A stretch of DNA of 26,768 nucleotides from RGIG3009 sp964490085 (GCA_964490085.1 CAZBAO010000008.1:1-26768); one strand, 5' to 3'. Positions 8,528 through 17,291 are shown, counted from the first letter of the stretch. Program-made: numbers and translations. Notes: a model not told the origin generated them from the letters alone.

Positions 8528-8726
8528 CTCCGTGGTACCACCCAAATTGCGCAGCCGAAGGCCGCGCCACTCGAACCCTTTAACGCAGGGGATACGCCGC
8601 CGTTTCCGACGGAGCTCCGAGGTGGCTTCCGTTTTACCGCAAGCCCGCCTCCCAGCCCGTTTTTGAAAACGGAGCGAGCCTCTCTGAATGTCGGAATCAA
8701 CGGTTATCCTCATCACAGCCGATTAC
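8492..8726 (-). promoter_or_regulatory. Alanine-specific T-box leader of alaS
   Basis: The minus-strand leader holds the T-box motif TGGGTGGTACCACGG (8530-8544), which binds the free CCA end of uncharged tRNA, followed by the conditional terminator. Stem I can be traced. Lower helix GAGG/CCTC (8708-8711 with 8619-8622) and upper helix CCGTT/AACGG (8699-8703 with 8629-8633) enclose an internal loop whose 3' side reads AAGCCA. This places the alanine codon GCC (8624-8626) exactly where the specifier should be. The AGAGAG element of the distal stem-I loop is also present. Low tRNA-Ala charging should therefore raise transcription of alaS and of the genes behind it. Confidence 0.93.
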
Positions 8727-8732
8727 AGATAG

Positions 8733-8761
8733 AGTATACGCCATTCGCGCGACTTTGTCAA
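8733..8761 (-). promoter_or_regulatory. alaS promoter
   Basis: The minus strand has a perfect -35 TTGACA (8756-8761), a 17-base spacer and TATACT (8733-8738). The start would be near 8726, at the beginning of the T-box leader. The -35 box overlaps the stop codon of the upstream penicillin-binding protein gene. Confidence 0.88.
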
Positions 8762-10380
8762 GCATCGAATTGCTCCTCCACATACCCCATACGGTACAGC
8801 AAATCGCAAAGCTTGGCAAACACTGAGGTGGTGCTCTCCCCCGTCCGTCCGCTGTCCTCTGCCAGCACGGTGATAACGTACTGCGGATCTTCTGCCGGAT
8901 AAAAGCCGGTAAACCAGTTTTGCACCATCGTTTCACCGTCATCACCGACCCACCCCGTTTGCGCCGTTCCGGTCTTCCCGCCGGCACCCCCTACTTTCGG
9001 CTGTGCGGCGGTTCCCGTACCGTTTTCCACCACCGCGATCATCATATCCTTCACAATGTTCGCCGAGGCGGACGAGCAGACCTGTACCGGCGGGTCGCTG
9101 TCCGACGGTGTCAAATTACCGTCAATATCCACCGTGCCGCGGTACAGGTTCGGGCGGTAGAAAAAACCGCCGTTCACCACACAAGCGGTCATTTGCGCAA
9201 TATGCACCGGCGACGCCAGAAGATCTCCCTGGCCGAATGACACGTTGGCCAGTACGCTTTCCTGTGAAATCGTCTGTTCATCCGGAATGGTGGCGCGCAC
9301 CGTGGCGTAACCCTTTGACAGCAGGATAGGACTGTCGAAACCCAGCAAGCACGCCATGCGGTAAAGCGGCGCACCGCCGCTCAGCTGCATCAGTTGAATG
9401 TAATAGGGGTTGCAGGATCGTGCGAACCCACCGCACATGTCTAACAGACCGTGTCCCAGCACGTGATGGCATTTGATACGGTTCCCCCCCACCGTCAGGG
9501 CACCGGTGCAGGTGAAACTTTGCGTCAGCGGTATACCGGATTCCAAGGCAGCAAGGGTCGACACGGTCTTAAAGACCGAGCCGCAGTTGTAAGACGCCAG
9601 AGCACGGTTGAAAAGCGGCGAGTCGTCCCGCTCTAAATAAGACGCGAGATCGTTTTGCCGAAAGCCCGGAAAGCTCGCGAGTGCCAAAACATCACCGGTA
9701 TCGGGATCCAATATCACAACGGCTCCCTTACTCAGTTCAGCGCCGGCAACGGTCTCCACCATGCGTTGCACCCTGCTGTCCAGCGTCAACGCAATACCGG
9801 CATCCGCCCTGTACAGGGTATTGGAAACCTGCGTATCACCGCCGATCAGCACACTGCCCCGACCATCTGTTTGATAGCTGACCGTGATACTACCGGAGGC
9901 TGCCTGCAGCTCCTCATCAAAAGCCTGTTCGATACCGCATGCACCGGTAATGCCGTCGTCACTTAAATACCCGATCACATGAGCCGCTAACGCATCGTTC
10001 GTGTAACGCTGTGCTACCGTAAATTGCCGTATACCGTTCACAAGCGGGAAAGGGGTGTCTGACATCAGGGTAACGGGTTTCCCGCTTTGCAGGCTTGCAC
10101 TGACCTCCTCCCACTCCGACGGTGACAGGGTGTCGCTGAGTGCCGCCATCGCTTCGGGCGTGGCGATAACCGACGTAGCGTATTCCGTTCCGGTATTCGT
10201 GAGTGGTTCCAGGTTACGGTCGTAGATCGTACCGCGTGCCTGCGCCACGGTGACCGTCACGGTAGAGCGAGTACCGGAGGCTTCGGAAAGCGGTTCACGC
10301 GTCAGCTGCATCAATTTTACCATGATCCCGCTGAGCGCGAACAGAACCGCCGCCAAAAGGGCCACACCTCGTTTTTGCAT
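8758..10380 (-). CDS. Class B penicillin-binding protein (peptidoglycan transpeptidase)
   Basis: Cross-links peptidoglycan outside the membrane. The 540-residue protein has an N-terminal membrane anchor (about residues 5-24), a dimerisation-type region with the RGTIYDRN block (49-55), and a transpeptidase domain with all three active-site motifs: S268-V-F-K271, S322-C-N324 and K469-T-G471-T. It resembles the FtsI/SpoVD group but is somewhat shorter and has no PASTA domains, so division versus sporulation use is open. The ATG at 10378-10380 was chosen because AGGGGGGG lies just upstream; an in-frame ATG 33 bases earlier has no such site. It follows the U32 gene by 61 bases with no terminator seen. 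Confidence 0.9.
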   Translation of the reverse strand: MQKRGVALLAAVLFALSGIMVKLMQLTREPLSEASGTRSTVTVTVAQARGTIYDRNLEPLTNTGTEYATSVIATPEAMAALSDTLSPSEWEEVSASLQSGKPVTLMSDTPFPLVNGIRQFTVAQRYTNDALAAHVIGYLSDDGITGACGIEQAFDEELQAASGSITVSYQTDGRGSVLIGGDTQVSNTLYRADAGIALTLDSRVQRMVETVAGAELSKGAVVILDPDTGDVLALASFPGFRQNDLASYLERDDSPLFNRALASYNCGSVFKTVSTLAALESGIPLTQSFTCTGALTVGGNRIKCHHVLGHGLLDMCGGFARSCNPYYIQLMQLSGGAPLYRMACLLGFDSPILLSKGYATVRATIPDEQTISQESVLANVSFGQGDLLASPVHIAQMTACVVNGGFFYRPNLYRGTVDIDGNLTPSDSDPPVQVCSSASANIVKDMMIAVVENGTGTAAQPKVGGAGGKTGTAQTGWVGDDGETMVQNWFTGFYPAEDPQYVITVLAEDSGRTGESTTSVFAKLCDLLYRMGYVEEQFDA

Positions 10381-10441
10381 ACAAACCCCCCCTGTAATCG
10401 GGAGTATTCCCAAACAGGAGGAGATTTACACACGGTATCGT

Positions 10442-11659
10442 TTAAATACGCTTGCGCAGATAGCTGCCGACCGGCAACGGACGATCGAACGGGATACGCA
10501 ACGCCATGGTGGGATGCGGAGCCGAATCGATCGGCTCGCCGTCACCGTCCAGTAAAATATCCGCCGACAGAGAGAGCGGCCGCTCGTGCGGGATCAGCGC
10601 TTCCAGACGGTCACCCTTGAAAAAGCGGTTGCGCTGGCTGAGCAGCAACTGCCCATCCTCGTAACCGGTCACCACCGCCACAGCCTGGTAGTCACGGATA
10701 TAGCCGCCGCTTTTGGTATTTTGGGACGGATCGCCGAAATAAAAACCGGTACCGTAGGGGCGGTGGCTGACGGTGTACGGTTCGTGTAATACCCATTCGG
10801 GCGGCTGATAGTCCGGCGAAAAGCCGCTGTCCCGATAGCCGTCCAGCGCCTGACGGTATGCGTTAGTCACGCCGGCAACGTAATATGCCGCCTTGGCACG
10901 TCCTTCGATCTTCAGTGAACGGATACCGGCGCGGTGAAGCTGCGGCAAATAGTCGATCATACACAGATCGTTCGCATTAAACAAATAGGTGCCGTTTTCT
11001 TCCTCGTCCACCGTCAGCGGGTGTTCGGGGCGGTTCGGCTCGATCAGTTCGTATTTCCAACGGCAGGGTTGAGCGCAATCACCGTGATTACCGTCGCGAC
11101 CCGTCAGATACGACGACAGCAGGCAGCGCCCTGAATACGACATGCACATCGCGCCGTGGACAAACGCCTCCAGCTCCAGCGAGCTCGGCGTTTTGGCACG
11201 AATATCCGCAATCTCATCCAGCGACAGCTCGCGTGCCAGTACCACGCGGGACGCTCCCATCTCGTGAAGCATGGCAGCCGTAGCATAGTTGACCACGCCC
11301 AGCTGTGTGGACACGTGCAGCGCGCAGTGCGGCGCGTACCGTTTGGCAAGGCTCAGCGTACCGAGATCCGCCACGATCAGAGCATCCACGCGCAACTCGT
11401 CCAGATGCTGAAAATACGACGGTAGCTGTTCGATCTCATCATTGCGCGGCAAAATATTGCAAGTCACATACACGGCTTTCCCCCGTCGGTGACAGGTGTC
11501 TACCGCACGGGACAGCGCCTCATCCGTAAAATTGGCGGGCGCACTGCGCATGCCGAAGCGTGTGCCCGACAGGTACACCGCATCGGCACCGAACAGCAGT
11601 GCCGCCTCCAACCGCTCGGCGTCACCCGCAGGGCACAGCAGTTCAGGCAACTTATCCAT
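10442..11659 (-). CDS. U32 family protein, TrhP-like tRNA hydroxylation or peptidase
   Basis: U32 proteins were first called collagenases, but the B. subtilis relatives YrrN/YrrO (TrhP1/2) and E. coli TrhP are needed for 5-hydroxyuridine at tRNA position 34. The 405-residue protein starts MDKLPELLCPAGDAERLEAA and carries the family signature EAFVHGAMCMSYSGRC (164-179), followed by CAQPCRW. The four cysteines C172, C179, C195 and C199 are the likely metal-cluster ligands. The ATG at 11657-11659 overlaps the mltG stop by eight bases and gives the usual family start; an ATG 15 bases earlier is also possible. The mltG-U32 neighbourhood matches yrrL-yrrO of B. subtilis, which supports the tRNA role. 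Confidence 0.88.
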   Translation of the reverse strand: MDKLPELLCPAGDAERLEAALLFGADAVYLSGTRFGMRSAPANFTDEALSRAVDTCHRRGKAVYVTCNILPRNDEIEQLPSYFQHLDELRVDALIVADLGTLSLAKRYAPHCALHVSTQLGVVNYATAAMLHEMGASRVVLARELSLDEIADIRAKTPSSLELEAFVHGAMCMSYSGRCLLSSYLTGRDGNHGDCAQPCRWKYELIEPNRPEHPLTVDEEENGTYLFNANDLCMIDYLPQLHRAGIRSLKIEGRAKAAYYVAGVTNAYRQALDGYRDSGFSPDYQPPEWVLHEPYTVSHRPYGTGFYFGDPSQNTKSGGYIRDYQAVAVVTGYEDGQLLLSQRNRFFKGDRLEALIPHERPLSLSADILLDGDGEPIDSAPHPTMALRIPFDRPLPVGSYLRKRI

Positions 11660-12992
11660 ATATACCGATCCCATAGCGTTTACAAATACTCACGTGCTGG
11701 TCGTAGGTCTTGGAGAAATAGGTCTTTCCGGTATCGTAGTCGGTGGCAAAGAAGTAGCAATCCGCGACCGAGGAATCCTCAGACGGCAACAGCACCGCCT
11801 TGATCGCATCCAGACCCGGATTGTTGATCGCGCCGACCGGCAGACCGTCTTTTTCGTAGGTGTCATACGCAACGTTCGTGACATCAATGGTGGTGCTACC
11901 CGCCAATTTCTTGATATAGTCGCGCGTGGAATCACATTGCAGTTTCGGGAAGTTCACCGGATCGTTCAAACGGTTATACAACACACGGGATACCTTTTCC
12001 ATATCATCCTTGGTCGCCGCCTCGCCCTGTATGATGGAGGCTAAAATGATGAGCTCATCCATCGTGATATCGCGGGCACTCATCGCCGAGCGGATCGTGG
12101 TATCCAGACGGGCTTCAAAGTTGTCGAGCAGCTTGCGCACGACGGTCTCACCGGAGCAATTCTCATAGAATTCATAGGTATCCGGGAACAGGAAGCCCTC
12201 TAATTTATAGATGCGCGACTCATAGCCTTCGGTTTCCATCGAATCCTTGATGAAGTCGTAATCCTTGCTGTAGTCCACCTCGGTGACTGCGTGGTAAAAA
12301 TCAGTCGCCGTACAAACGCCGTTCTCTTCTAAACGCTTGGCAATCTTATCAACGGTAAAGCCTTCGGGAATCAGGACCGTCACCGTATCGCGCGCCTTGG
12401 CAGCCTGCAGATTCTGCACAAGCAGCTTATAGCCCATGTTCGGAGAAACGCTGAAGTCACCCGGCTGCCACTTGCTGTCGGCATCAGTAAATTTCGCATA
12501 CATACGGAAAACGAAGGATTGCTCAATAAGCCCTTCCTCTTTGAGCATTTCGGCGATCGTTTTGGTCGAAGCCCCCTCCGGAACGGTGATATCCACCACG
12601 CGCTCCGAACGGTTCAGACCAGTATAATCCAAGCCGCCCACTACGATGAAATACGACAGAATACCCGATACGAGCAGCACGCTGATCGCATACAAAAACG
12701 CTTTCAGACAGCCAATGCTCTGCTCGTTTTGTTTGTTTTTCTTGGAACGCGGCTTTTCAGTATGTACGACGGGAGCCGGCGGCGGAACGATCGGCTCTTC
12801 GGGGAGAACCGACTCGCTGCGCACAATCGGCGCGGTGTCCACTGCTTCACCGTATTCGGAGTCCAGATCCAGGTGCAGTTCAAACACCGGTTTTTTCTTG
12901 ATCGGGATATCCTCCGGAGCCTGCTCTTTCGCCTTCTCCTGCAATTCATCCAAAATGGCATCAATATCGTAATTCTTATTATCGTCTGCCAT
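11652..12992 (-). CDS. mltG: Endolytic murein transglycosylase
   Basis: A membrane-anchored YceG/MltG enzyme that cuts nascent glycan strands and is thought to release new strands at synthesis sites. The 446 residues comprise an acidic, low-complexity cytoplasmic N-terminus (1-93) with a proline stretch and a Lys-rich patch, one membrane segment (about 96-118), a LysM-like region, and the YceG catalytic domain with the conserved Glu in ASIIQGEA (E324) and the downstream NRL..PKLQCDST block. AAAGGAGG lies seven bases before the ATG. It starts two bases after the stop of the cyclo-ligase gene and overlaps the U32 gene, consistent with one transcript. Confidence 0.93.
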   Translation of the reverse strand: MADDNKNYDIDAILDELQEKAKEQAPEDIPIKKKPVFELHLDLDSEYGEAVDTAPIVRSESVLPEEPIVPPPAPVVHTEKPRSKKNKQNEQSIGCLKAFLYAISVLLVSGILSYFIVVGGLDYTGLNRSERVVDITVPEGASTKTIAEMLKEEGLIEQSFVFRMYAKFTDADSKWQPGDFSVSPNMGYKLLVQNLQAAKARDTVTVLIPEGFTVDKIAKRLEENGVCTATDFYHAVTEVDYSKDYDFIKDSMETEGYESRIYKLEGFLFPDTYEFYENCSGETVVRKLLDNFEARLDTTIRSAMSARDITMDELIILASIIQGEAATKDDMEKVSRVLYNRLNDPVNFPKLQCDSTRDYIKKLAGSTTIDVTNVAYDTYEKDGLPVGAINNPGLDAIKAVLLPSEDSSVADCYFFATDYDTGKTYFSKTYDQHVSICKRYGIGIYG

Positions 12993-12993
12993 G

Positions 12994-13587
12994 CTATTGC
13001 CTCCTTTTGGTTCGCCGAATGTAGTTTTCCGTTACCAACAGCTGTACCGACCGATCGAATCGTCCGTGCGGCAGAGAGCGACGCACGCAGGAGCTGTAGC
13101 AAAGACCGATCATGTGTCCGTCAAAGCCCGCCAAAAAACGGTCATAATATCCTTTTCCGTACCCTAACCGATATCCGAAAAAATCGTACGAAAATGCCGG
13201 TATCAAACACATTGCGTGGGAAAAATCACTAACCAACCGTGTATGATCCGCCTGCGGCTCTAACACGCCGAAACTGCCGGGTGATAAGTCATCCATTGAC
13301 TCGATATAATAAAACTCCATGTTGCGCGTGTCCGGCACGCAACGCGGCACCGCCACGCGCTTTCCGTCCGCCAGCGCCTGCGTGATGATCCGACGCGTAT
13401 CCACCTCGATCGGCGTGGACACATACACCAGTATCTGCCGACTGACGCGATACTGCCATAGTTTGCGCACCGTTTCGGCAATGCTTCGATCCGCCGTTTC
13501 ACGAACGGTCGGATCCATATTCTCACGGATCGCGCGAAACTGCGCACGCAGGCGCATTTTCAGTTTTCGAATATCCTCTACCGGCAT
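12994..13587 (-). CDS. 5-formyltetrahydrofolate cyclo-ligase
   Basis: Converts 5-formyl-THF to 5,10-methenyl-THF with ATP, recovering folate for one-carbon reactions. The 197-residue protein matches the family length. It begins with the basic helix KLKMRLRAQFRAIR that contacts nucleotide and ends with the signature GYGKGYYDRFL (142-152). GGGGA lies nine bases upstream of the ATG. It overlaps the DJ-1 gene by ten bases and abuts mltG. Folate supply fits the upstream thyX, whose flavin-dependent reaction uses methylene-THF. Confidence 0.92.
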   Translation of the reverse strand: MPVEDIRKLKMRLRAQFRAIRENMDPTVRETADRSIAETVRKLWQYRVSRQILVYVSTPIEVDTRRIITQALADGKRVAVPRCVPDTRNMEFYYIESMDDLSPGSFGVLEPQADHTRLVSDFSHAMCLIPAFSYDFFGYRLGYGKGYYDRFLAGFDGHMIGLCYSSCVRRSLPHGRFDRSVQLLVTENYIRRTKRRQ

Positions 13588-14123
13588 TGCATCGCGTCCC
13601 CTATCTCCCGCGCTTTGTCGGGCGAAATCAAGGCGGAAACGATAGCCAGTGCGAATTCCACGGTCACGCCGGCACCTTTTGCCGTTACGATCCCGTGGTC
13701 TGCCGTAACCGATTCACCGCTTACCGCGGCACCAAGCAGCTGGTCTTCATATCCGGGATAGCAGGTCGCGCGCTTACCGCGCAACAGCCCCAGATTACCG
13801 AGCACCGACGGTGCGGCACAGATCGCGCACACCAATGCGCCGCGTGCCGCCGCCTCGGTGACATACTGTGTCACCACCGCGGATGCCGCGAGGTTGGTCG
13901 TGCCGGGAAGCCCACCGGGCAACACGACCGCTTCAAGCTCGTCATAAGACGGCAACGGCTCGCCGTCGGTCAAGTCCGCTTGCACCGCGATGCCGTGTGC
14001 GCCCATAACGGTATTACCACCAATACCGACCGTGCTCACCGTCAAGCCGGCGCGGCGTAAAATATCCACGGTCGCCAGTGCTTCGATCTCTTCAAATCCG
14101 TTTGCTAAAAATACGACGATCAT
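13578..14123 (-). CDS. DJ-1/PfpI family protein (possible deglycase or stress protein)
   Basis: A cytoplasmic class I glutamine-amidotransferase-like fold. The family includes YajL and human DJ-1, with chaperone, deglycase or redox-sensing activities proposed. The 181 residues show the acidic FEEIE (10-14), VVLPGGLPGTTNL, and the nucleophile elbow AICAAPSVLG with C102 in the expected place. Length and motifs match the DJ-1 subgroup rather than the larger PfpI proteases. GAGGAG precedes the ATG at 14121-14123. Position between a GNAT gene and a folate gene gives no specific substrate. Confidence 0.88.
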   Translation of the reverse strand: MIVVFLANGFEEIEALATVDILRRAGLTVSTVGIGGNTVMGAHGIAVQADLTDGEPLPSYDELEAVVLPGGLPGTTNLAASAVVTQYVTEAAARGALVCAICAAPSVLGNLGLLRGKRATCYPGYEDQLLGAAVSGESVTADHGIVTAKGAGVTVEFALAIVSALISPDKAREIGDAMQCR

Positions 14124-14135
14124 TATGTTTTCTCC

Positions 14136-14927
14136 TCAATCAAAAGCTAATCCCATGTAGGGAGATGCGTTCAGCGTGATAGCTTGTGCAAGCGGTAACA
14201 GCATGCCGAAGCAATCACCCGTTTCTGCAAACACGCGCGCGACAAAAGCTTCACAGCCCAGCGCTTGTGCCAATGCACCGCACACGGTATCCTGCACGCC
14301 CAACAGCTCGATCACACGCAGGGTTTTCCCGTCCTTCGCGACCAAGGCGCAGGCACCGTCACCGATACGTATCGGTGTGGCGCACGAAGCCGCATAGCTC
14401 AATAAGCGGCGCTCCCACGCGACGCAGTCACGCGGCAGCAGCGTTTGCCGCAGAGACAGATACTCCTCAGCGGATAACAGTCGGATCGGCAGCGGTGCCG
14501 CCTCGGCATCACCGCGTACTGTGCGGCAAAAAAAGGCAGGACAGAACCCGAACCGTCGGTAAAAATCCACCAATGTCGGCTCGGCAGGGCTCAAAAGGCA
14601 GGCATCTGCCCCGCACTCTTTAAAGGTGCACAACGCGGTGTTCAGCAGGTCGCTGAATATCCCGCGCCCGCGATAGGCGGGCAAGGTGGCCGCCGCATAC
14701 AAGTACCGTGCGGTATACTCACCGCCGTTCACGTGAAGAACGGCAGGCAGAAAAAACGCCATTGAAACCGGTTTACCGTCGATACACGCAAGCATACATT
14801 CCTCACACAGGCACACCGTTTTCAGAAAACGGTCTCGCTCAGCAGGGGAATCCTCGGTGAAAACGGCGCTCCAGATCTCACGGATCGCCGCCAGATCGCG
14901 GGAAACGGCAAAACGAATGTCGCTCAT
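14136..14927 (-). CDS. GNAT family N-acetyltransferase
   Basis: An acetyl-CoA-dependent acyltransferase of unknown substrate. The 263-residue protein starts MSDIRFAVSRDLAAIREIW, a normal GNAT beta1-alpha1 start, and has the acetyl-CoA loop in AYRGRGIFSDLLN (84-96). The second half is longer than a minimal GNAT domain, suggesting a second degenerate GNAT or sterol-carrier-like part as in Eis-type proteins. The ATG at 14925-14927 was chosen over one 96 bases upstream: it lies one base past the stop of the DUF2156 gene, whereas the earlier one would overlap that gene. Confidence 0.8.
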   Translation of the reverse strand: MSDIRFAVSRDLAAIREIWSAVFTEDSPAERDRFLKTVCLCEECMLACIDGKPVSMAFFLPAVLHVNGGEYTARYLYAAATLPAYRGRGIFSDLLNTALCTFKECGADACLLSPAEPTLVDFYRRFGFCPAFFCRTVRGDAEAAPLPIRLLSAEEYLSLRQTLLPRDCVAWERRLLSYAASCATPIRIGDGACALVAKDGKTLRVIELLGVQDTVCGALAQALGCEAFVARVFAETGDCFGMLLPLAQAITLNASPYMGLAFD

Positions 14928-14928
14928 C

Positions 14929-15813
14929 TTACAACCACTCACAAGTGTATTTTTTAAGCACGATCGCCGGATGGTACGATTCCTTCGCGCGGCGCAATCC
15001 CGAAATTCCCATATCGTTCTCACGGTTCAGATACGGGTACGCCGTCAGCGTCTTGGCGAATTCACGGTTGATAACCGCGTACGCGCCCGCATACGCCGAC
15101 AAGGCTTTTTCGACGTGAACGTCAAACACCGACTCGTTGATCGGTGACCCGAGCGTAAACGCCACCGCTTTTCCGTCCACACGGATCAATCCGCCGACCA
15201 CCGACAGCTGCCGGCGGTATTTGAGCAAACGGCGAATGGCGCACCGCTCAGATATGAGCCCCGCATCCGCACAATCCCCTTTCTCGCGGCACCACTCATA
15301 CGACAGCGCCTCGACCTCCTCAACAGTGGTGTCTCGGAGCGGTTCATACTGCCAGTCATGCTTACGGGAGAAAGCGGAGATATGATTTTTTTTGCTGTGA
15401 TACGTGTTGCCCGGCAGGGTCGCCAGATCCTCGGTGCGATAAATATAGTCGTAATCCCCGTCGTTTGACTGAAACCGCAACCGATCGGGGTACAACGCAC
15501 ACAAGCGCTCGCGGGTCGCCTCATCAATGCCGTGAACCCTAAGCGGGACGCCCAGAGTATCGGTATACGCGCGCAGCAGCGCGACCCCCTCCTTCAGCGG
15601 CACACCGACCGGCACGAGGAAGGACGGCACCTCGCCGCTGTCACTGCGAAGCAATACGGCGTTTCCCGCACGGGCGATGCGAACCTCATAATGCCGACTC
15701 CACATATACGCCGTGGTATAGGAATACTCACAGCCCATACGGCCGGAAGCGGTCATCAGCGGCGCCGCCCAAGCAGCATCCTCCGGTAACAGTTCTCGAA
15801 ACTCAACTTGCAT
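14929..15813 (-). CDS. DUF2156 (phosphatidylglycerol lysyltransferase C-domain-like) protein
   Basis: A cytoplasmic protein related to the catalytic part of MprF aminoacyl-phosphatidylglycerol synthases, which have a double GNAT fold. It lacks the MprF membrane region, so its acceptor is unknown. The 294 residues include CEYSYTTAYMW, YHSKKNHISAFSRKHDW and the conserved C-terminal run NREFAKTL...YLNRENDMGISGLRRAKESYHP, all characteristic of this stand-alone family in Clostridia. It is followed after one base by another acyltransferase-fold gene, so the two may act on related substrates. The ribosome binding site is far (GAGGGG, within the end of tmk), hinting at translational coupling. Confidence 0.83.
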   Translation of the reverse strand: MQVEFRELLPEDAAWAAPLMTASGRMGCEYSYTTAYMWSRHYEVRIARAGNAVLLRSDSGEVPSFLVPVGVPLKEGVALLRAYTDTLGVPLRVHGIDEATRERLCALYPDRLRFQSNDGDYDYIYRTEDLATLPGNTYHSKKNHISAFSRKHDWQYEPLRDTTVEEVEALSYEWCREKGDCADAGLISERCAIRRLLKYRRQLSVVGGLIRVDGKAVAFTLGSPINESVFDVHVEKALSAYAGAYAVINREFAKTLTAYPYLNRENDMGISGLRRAKESYHPAIVLKKYTCEWL

Positions 15814-15820
15814 AAAACGG

Positions 15821-16483
15821 TTACATCCCCTCGGTCACCAGTGCGATCAACCGCTCGCTGATCGTATCGATCGGCAGAGGCTGTCCGTTTTCACCGCAGG
15901 AAACCAGACTCCAGCCCATCTTTTCCGCCGCATACAACGCACTTTCGCGGCAGGTCTGCAAATAACGGAGATCCCGCTCGTGGATATCTTTTTTTGTTTC
16001 ATCGCCTTCGTAACGGCTTGAGAGGAGGCGTTGAGAAATCTCCAGCGGCATATCCAGAAAGATCACGCGGTCCGGACGCGGCAGACCGAGCAGGCCGTAT
16101 TCATAGTCCTGCAACCACGCAAGATACGCGTCCCATTCCTCGCGCGGCAATTTGCCCATTTGATGGATCGCATTGGAGGTGGTGTAGCGGGCAGCCAGGA
16201 TCAACCGACCCGCCTGATAATCCTCTTCCCAAAATTTTTTGTAGCTGGCGTAGCGATCCACCGCGTAAAAGGAGGACGCCGCATACGCGTTCACCGCATC
16301 CGCCGCATCACCGAATTCACCGCGCAGGTACATACTCACCAACGCGGAGGACGGTTGCCCGTAGTCCGGAAAACTGATTTGACGATAGTTTATGTGATTT
16401 TGGGTAAAATACTCTTGCAAGCGGTCAAGCTGCGTGGATTTTCCACTGCCATCCAGACCGTCAAGCACCACCAAACGCCCCAT
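15821..16483 (-). CDS. tmk: Thymidylate kinase
   Basis: Phosphorylates dTMP to dTDP with ATP. The 220-residue protein has the P-loop DGLDGSGKST (8-17), a lid region around SSRYEGDETKKDIHERD, and the usual LDMPLEISQRLL strand. The normally conserved DR[YFH] motif before TSN reads A-R-Y here (LAARYTTSNAIHQ), with Ala in place of Asp. A nearby VDRYASYKKFW supplies another DRY, but in a different place. The start ATG overlaps the thyX stop (TAATG), so the two are translationally coupled and catalyse consecutive steps. Confidence 0.87.
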   Translation of the reverse strand: MGRLVVLDGLDGSGKSTQLDRLQEYFTQNHINYRQISFPDYGQPSSALVSMYLRGEFGDAADAVNAYAASSFYAVDRYASYKKFWEEDYQAGRLILAARYTTSNAIHQMGKLPREEWDAYLAWLQDYEYGLLGLPRPDRVIFLDMPLEISQRLLSSRYEGDETKKDIHERDLRYLQTCRESALYAAEKMGWSLVSCGENGQPLPIDTISERLIALVTEGM

Positions 16484-17256
16484 TAAGAATTCCCCTCTCC
16501 GAGCTTTTGGTATTTTTCACGCATTTCCTTGAGTTTGCCGCAGCTCATCTTACCCTCAGGACAAGCACCACTGACACACGGCGGGCCCGCTTTTTTGAAC
16601 AGATGCGGTGCTGCTTCCAGACACAGCGCCAGCATACGGTCGGCAAGCTCACGGATCTCCCACTGTGCGCGGTTACAGCAACGGTGATGAAAAAAATTGA
16701 TAAGACTGCGCGCGTTCATCGTGACGATCATTTTGGTCGTGCAGGCATTCGGCAACACAAAACGCGCGTCTTCGATGGCTTTCTTTTCTGCCGCCCGCTC
16801 CGCCGCCTTTTGTTCCATACCGGTATCAAGAAGCGCTTTCAGATGTTTTTCTTTAAGCAGAGCGGTCAGCTCCTCGTAGTGCCGCTGATCCTCGTCCATC
16901 GCCTGACGGTAGATCGCCTCCGCCTCGGGAATCGACGCGATCTCAGGCGGCAGCACATACTCGAACTGCTTTTCCGCAACGTACCGCTGGCTCTGCACGC
17001 TGTACGACGCGATGCGATGGCGCGTTATCTGGGCAAGAAGCGAGCGCGATACGCCCTCAATACCAAAGGTGAAGGTGGCGTGCTCGATCGGACTTTCATG
17101 GCCGATCTCCGCCAGCATGTCCACAAAGGCCGCCGTTTTTTCTTCGGTCAAGCCTTCTCGGATACCGTCGATGGTTGCAGGCGAATAGCATAGGCGCGCC
17201 GCGGACGCGACGGTGTGCTCCGGAAACGGTGTGTGAGCGATCAGGGTAACGTGCAT
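16483..17256 (-). CDS. thyX: Flavin-dependent thymidylate synthase
   Basis: Makes dTMP from dUMP using methylene-THF and reduced FAD, yielding THF directly, so no dihydrofolate reductase is required. The 257-residue protein carries the ThyX signature RHRxxSxxxxSxR as R79-H80-R81...S84...S89-Q-R91. The C-terminus has a cysteine-bearing tail (CVSGACPEGKMSC). The ATG at 17254-17256 has AAGGAG eight bases upstream; an in-frame upstream ATG has none. It is the first gene after a promoter at 17292-17320 and overlaps tmk. Confidence 0.95.
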   Translation of the reverse strand: MHVTLIAHTPFPEHTVASAARLCYSPATIDGIREGLTEEKTAAFVDMLAEIGHESPIEHATFTFGIEGVSRSLLAQITRHRIASYSVQSQRYVAEKQFEYVLPPEIASIPEAEAIYRQAMDEDQRHYEELTALLKEKHLKALLDTGMEQKAAERAAEKKAIEDARFVLPNACTTKMIVTMNARSLINFFHHRCCNRAQWEIRELADRMLALCLEAAPHLFKKAGPPCVSGACPEGKMSCGKLKEMREKYQKLGEGNS

Positions 17257-17291
17257 AACCAACACTCCTTGCAAGATAGCAATACAAATAT

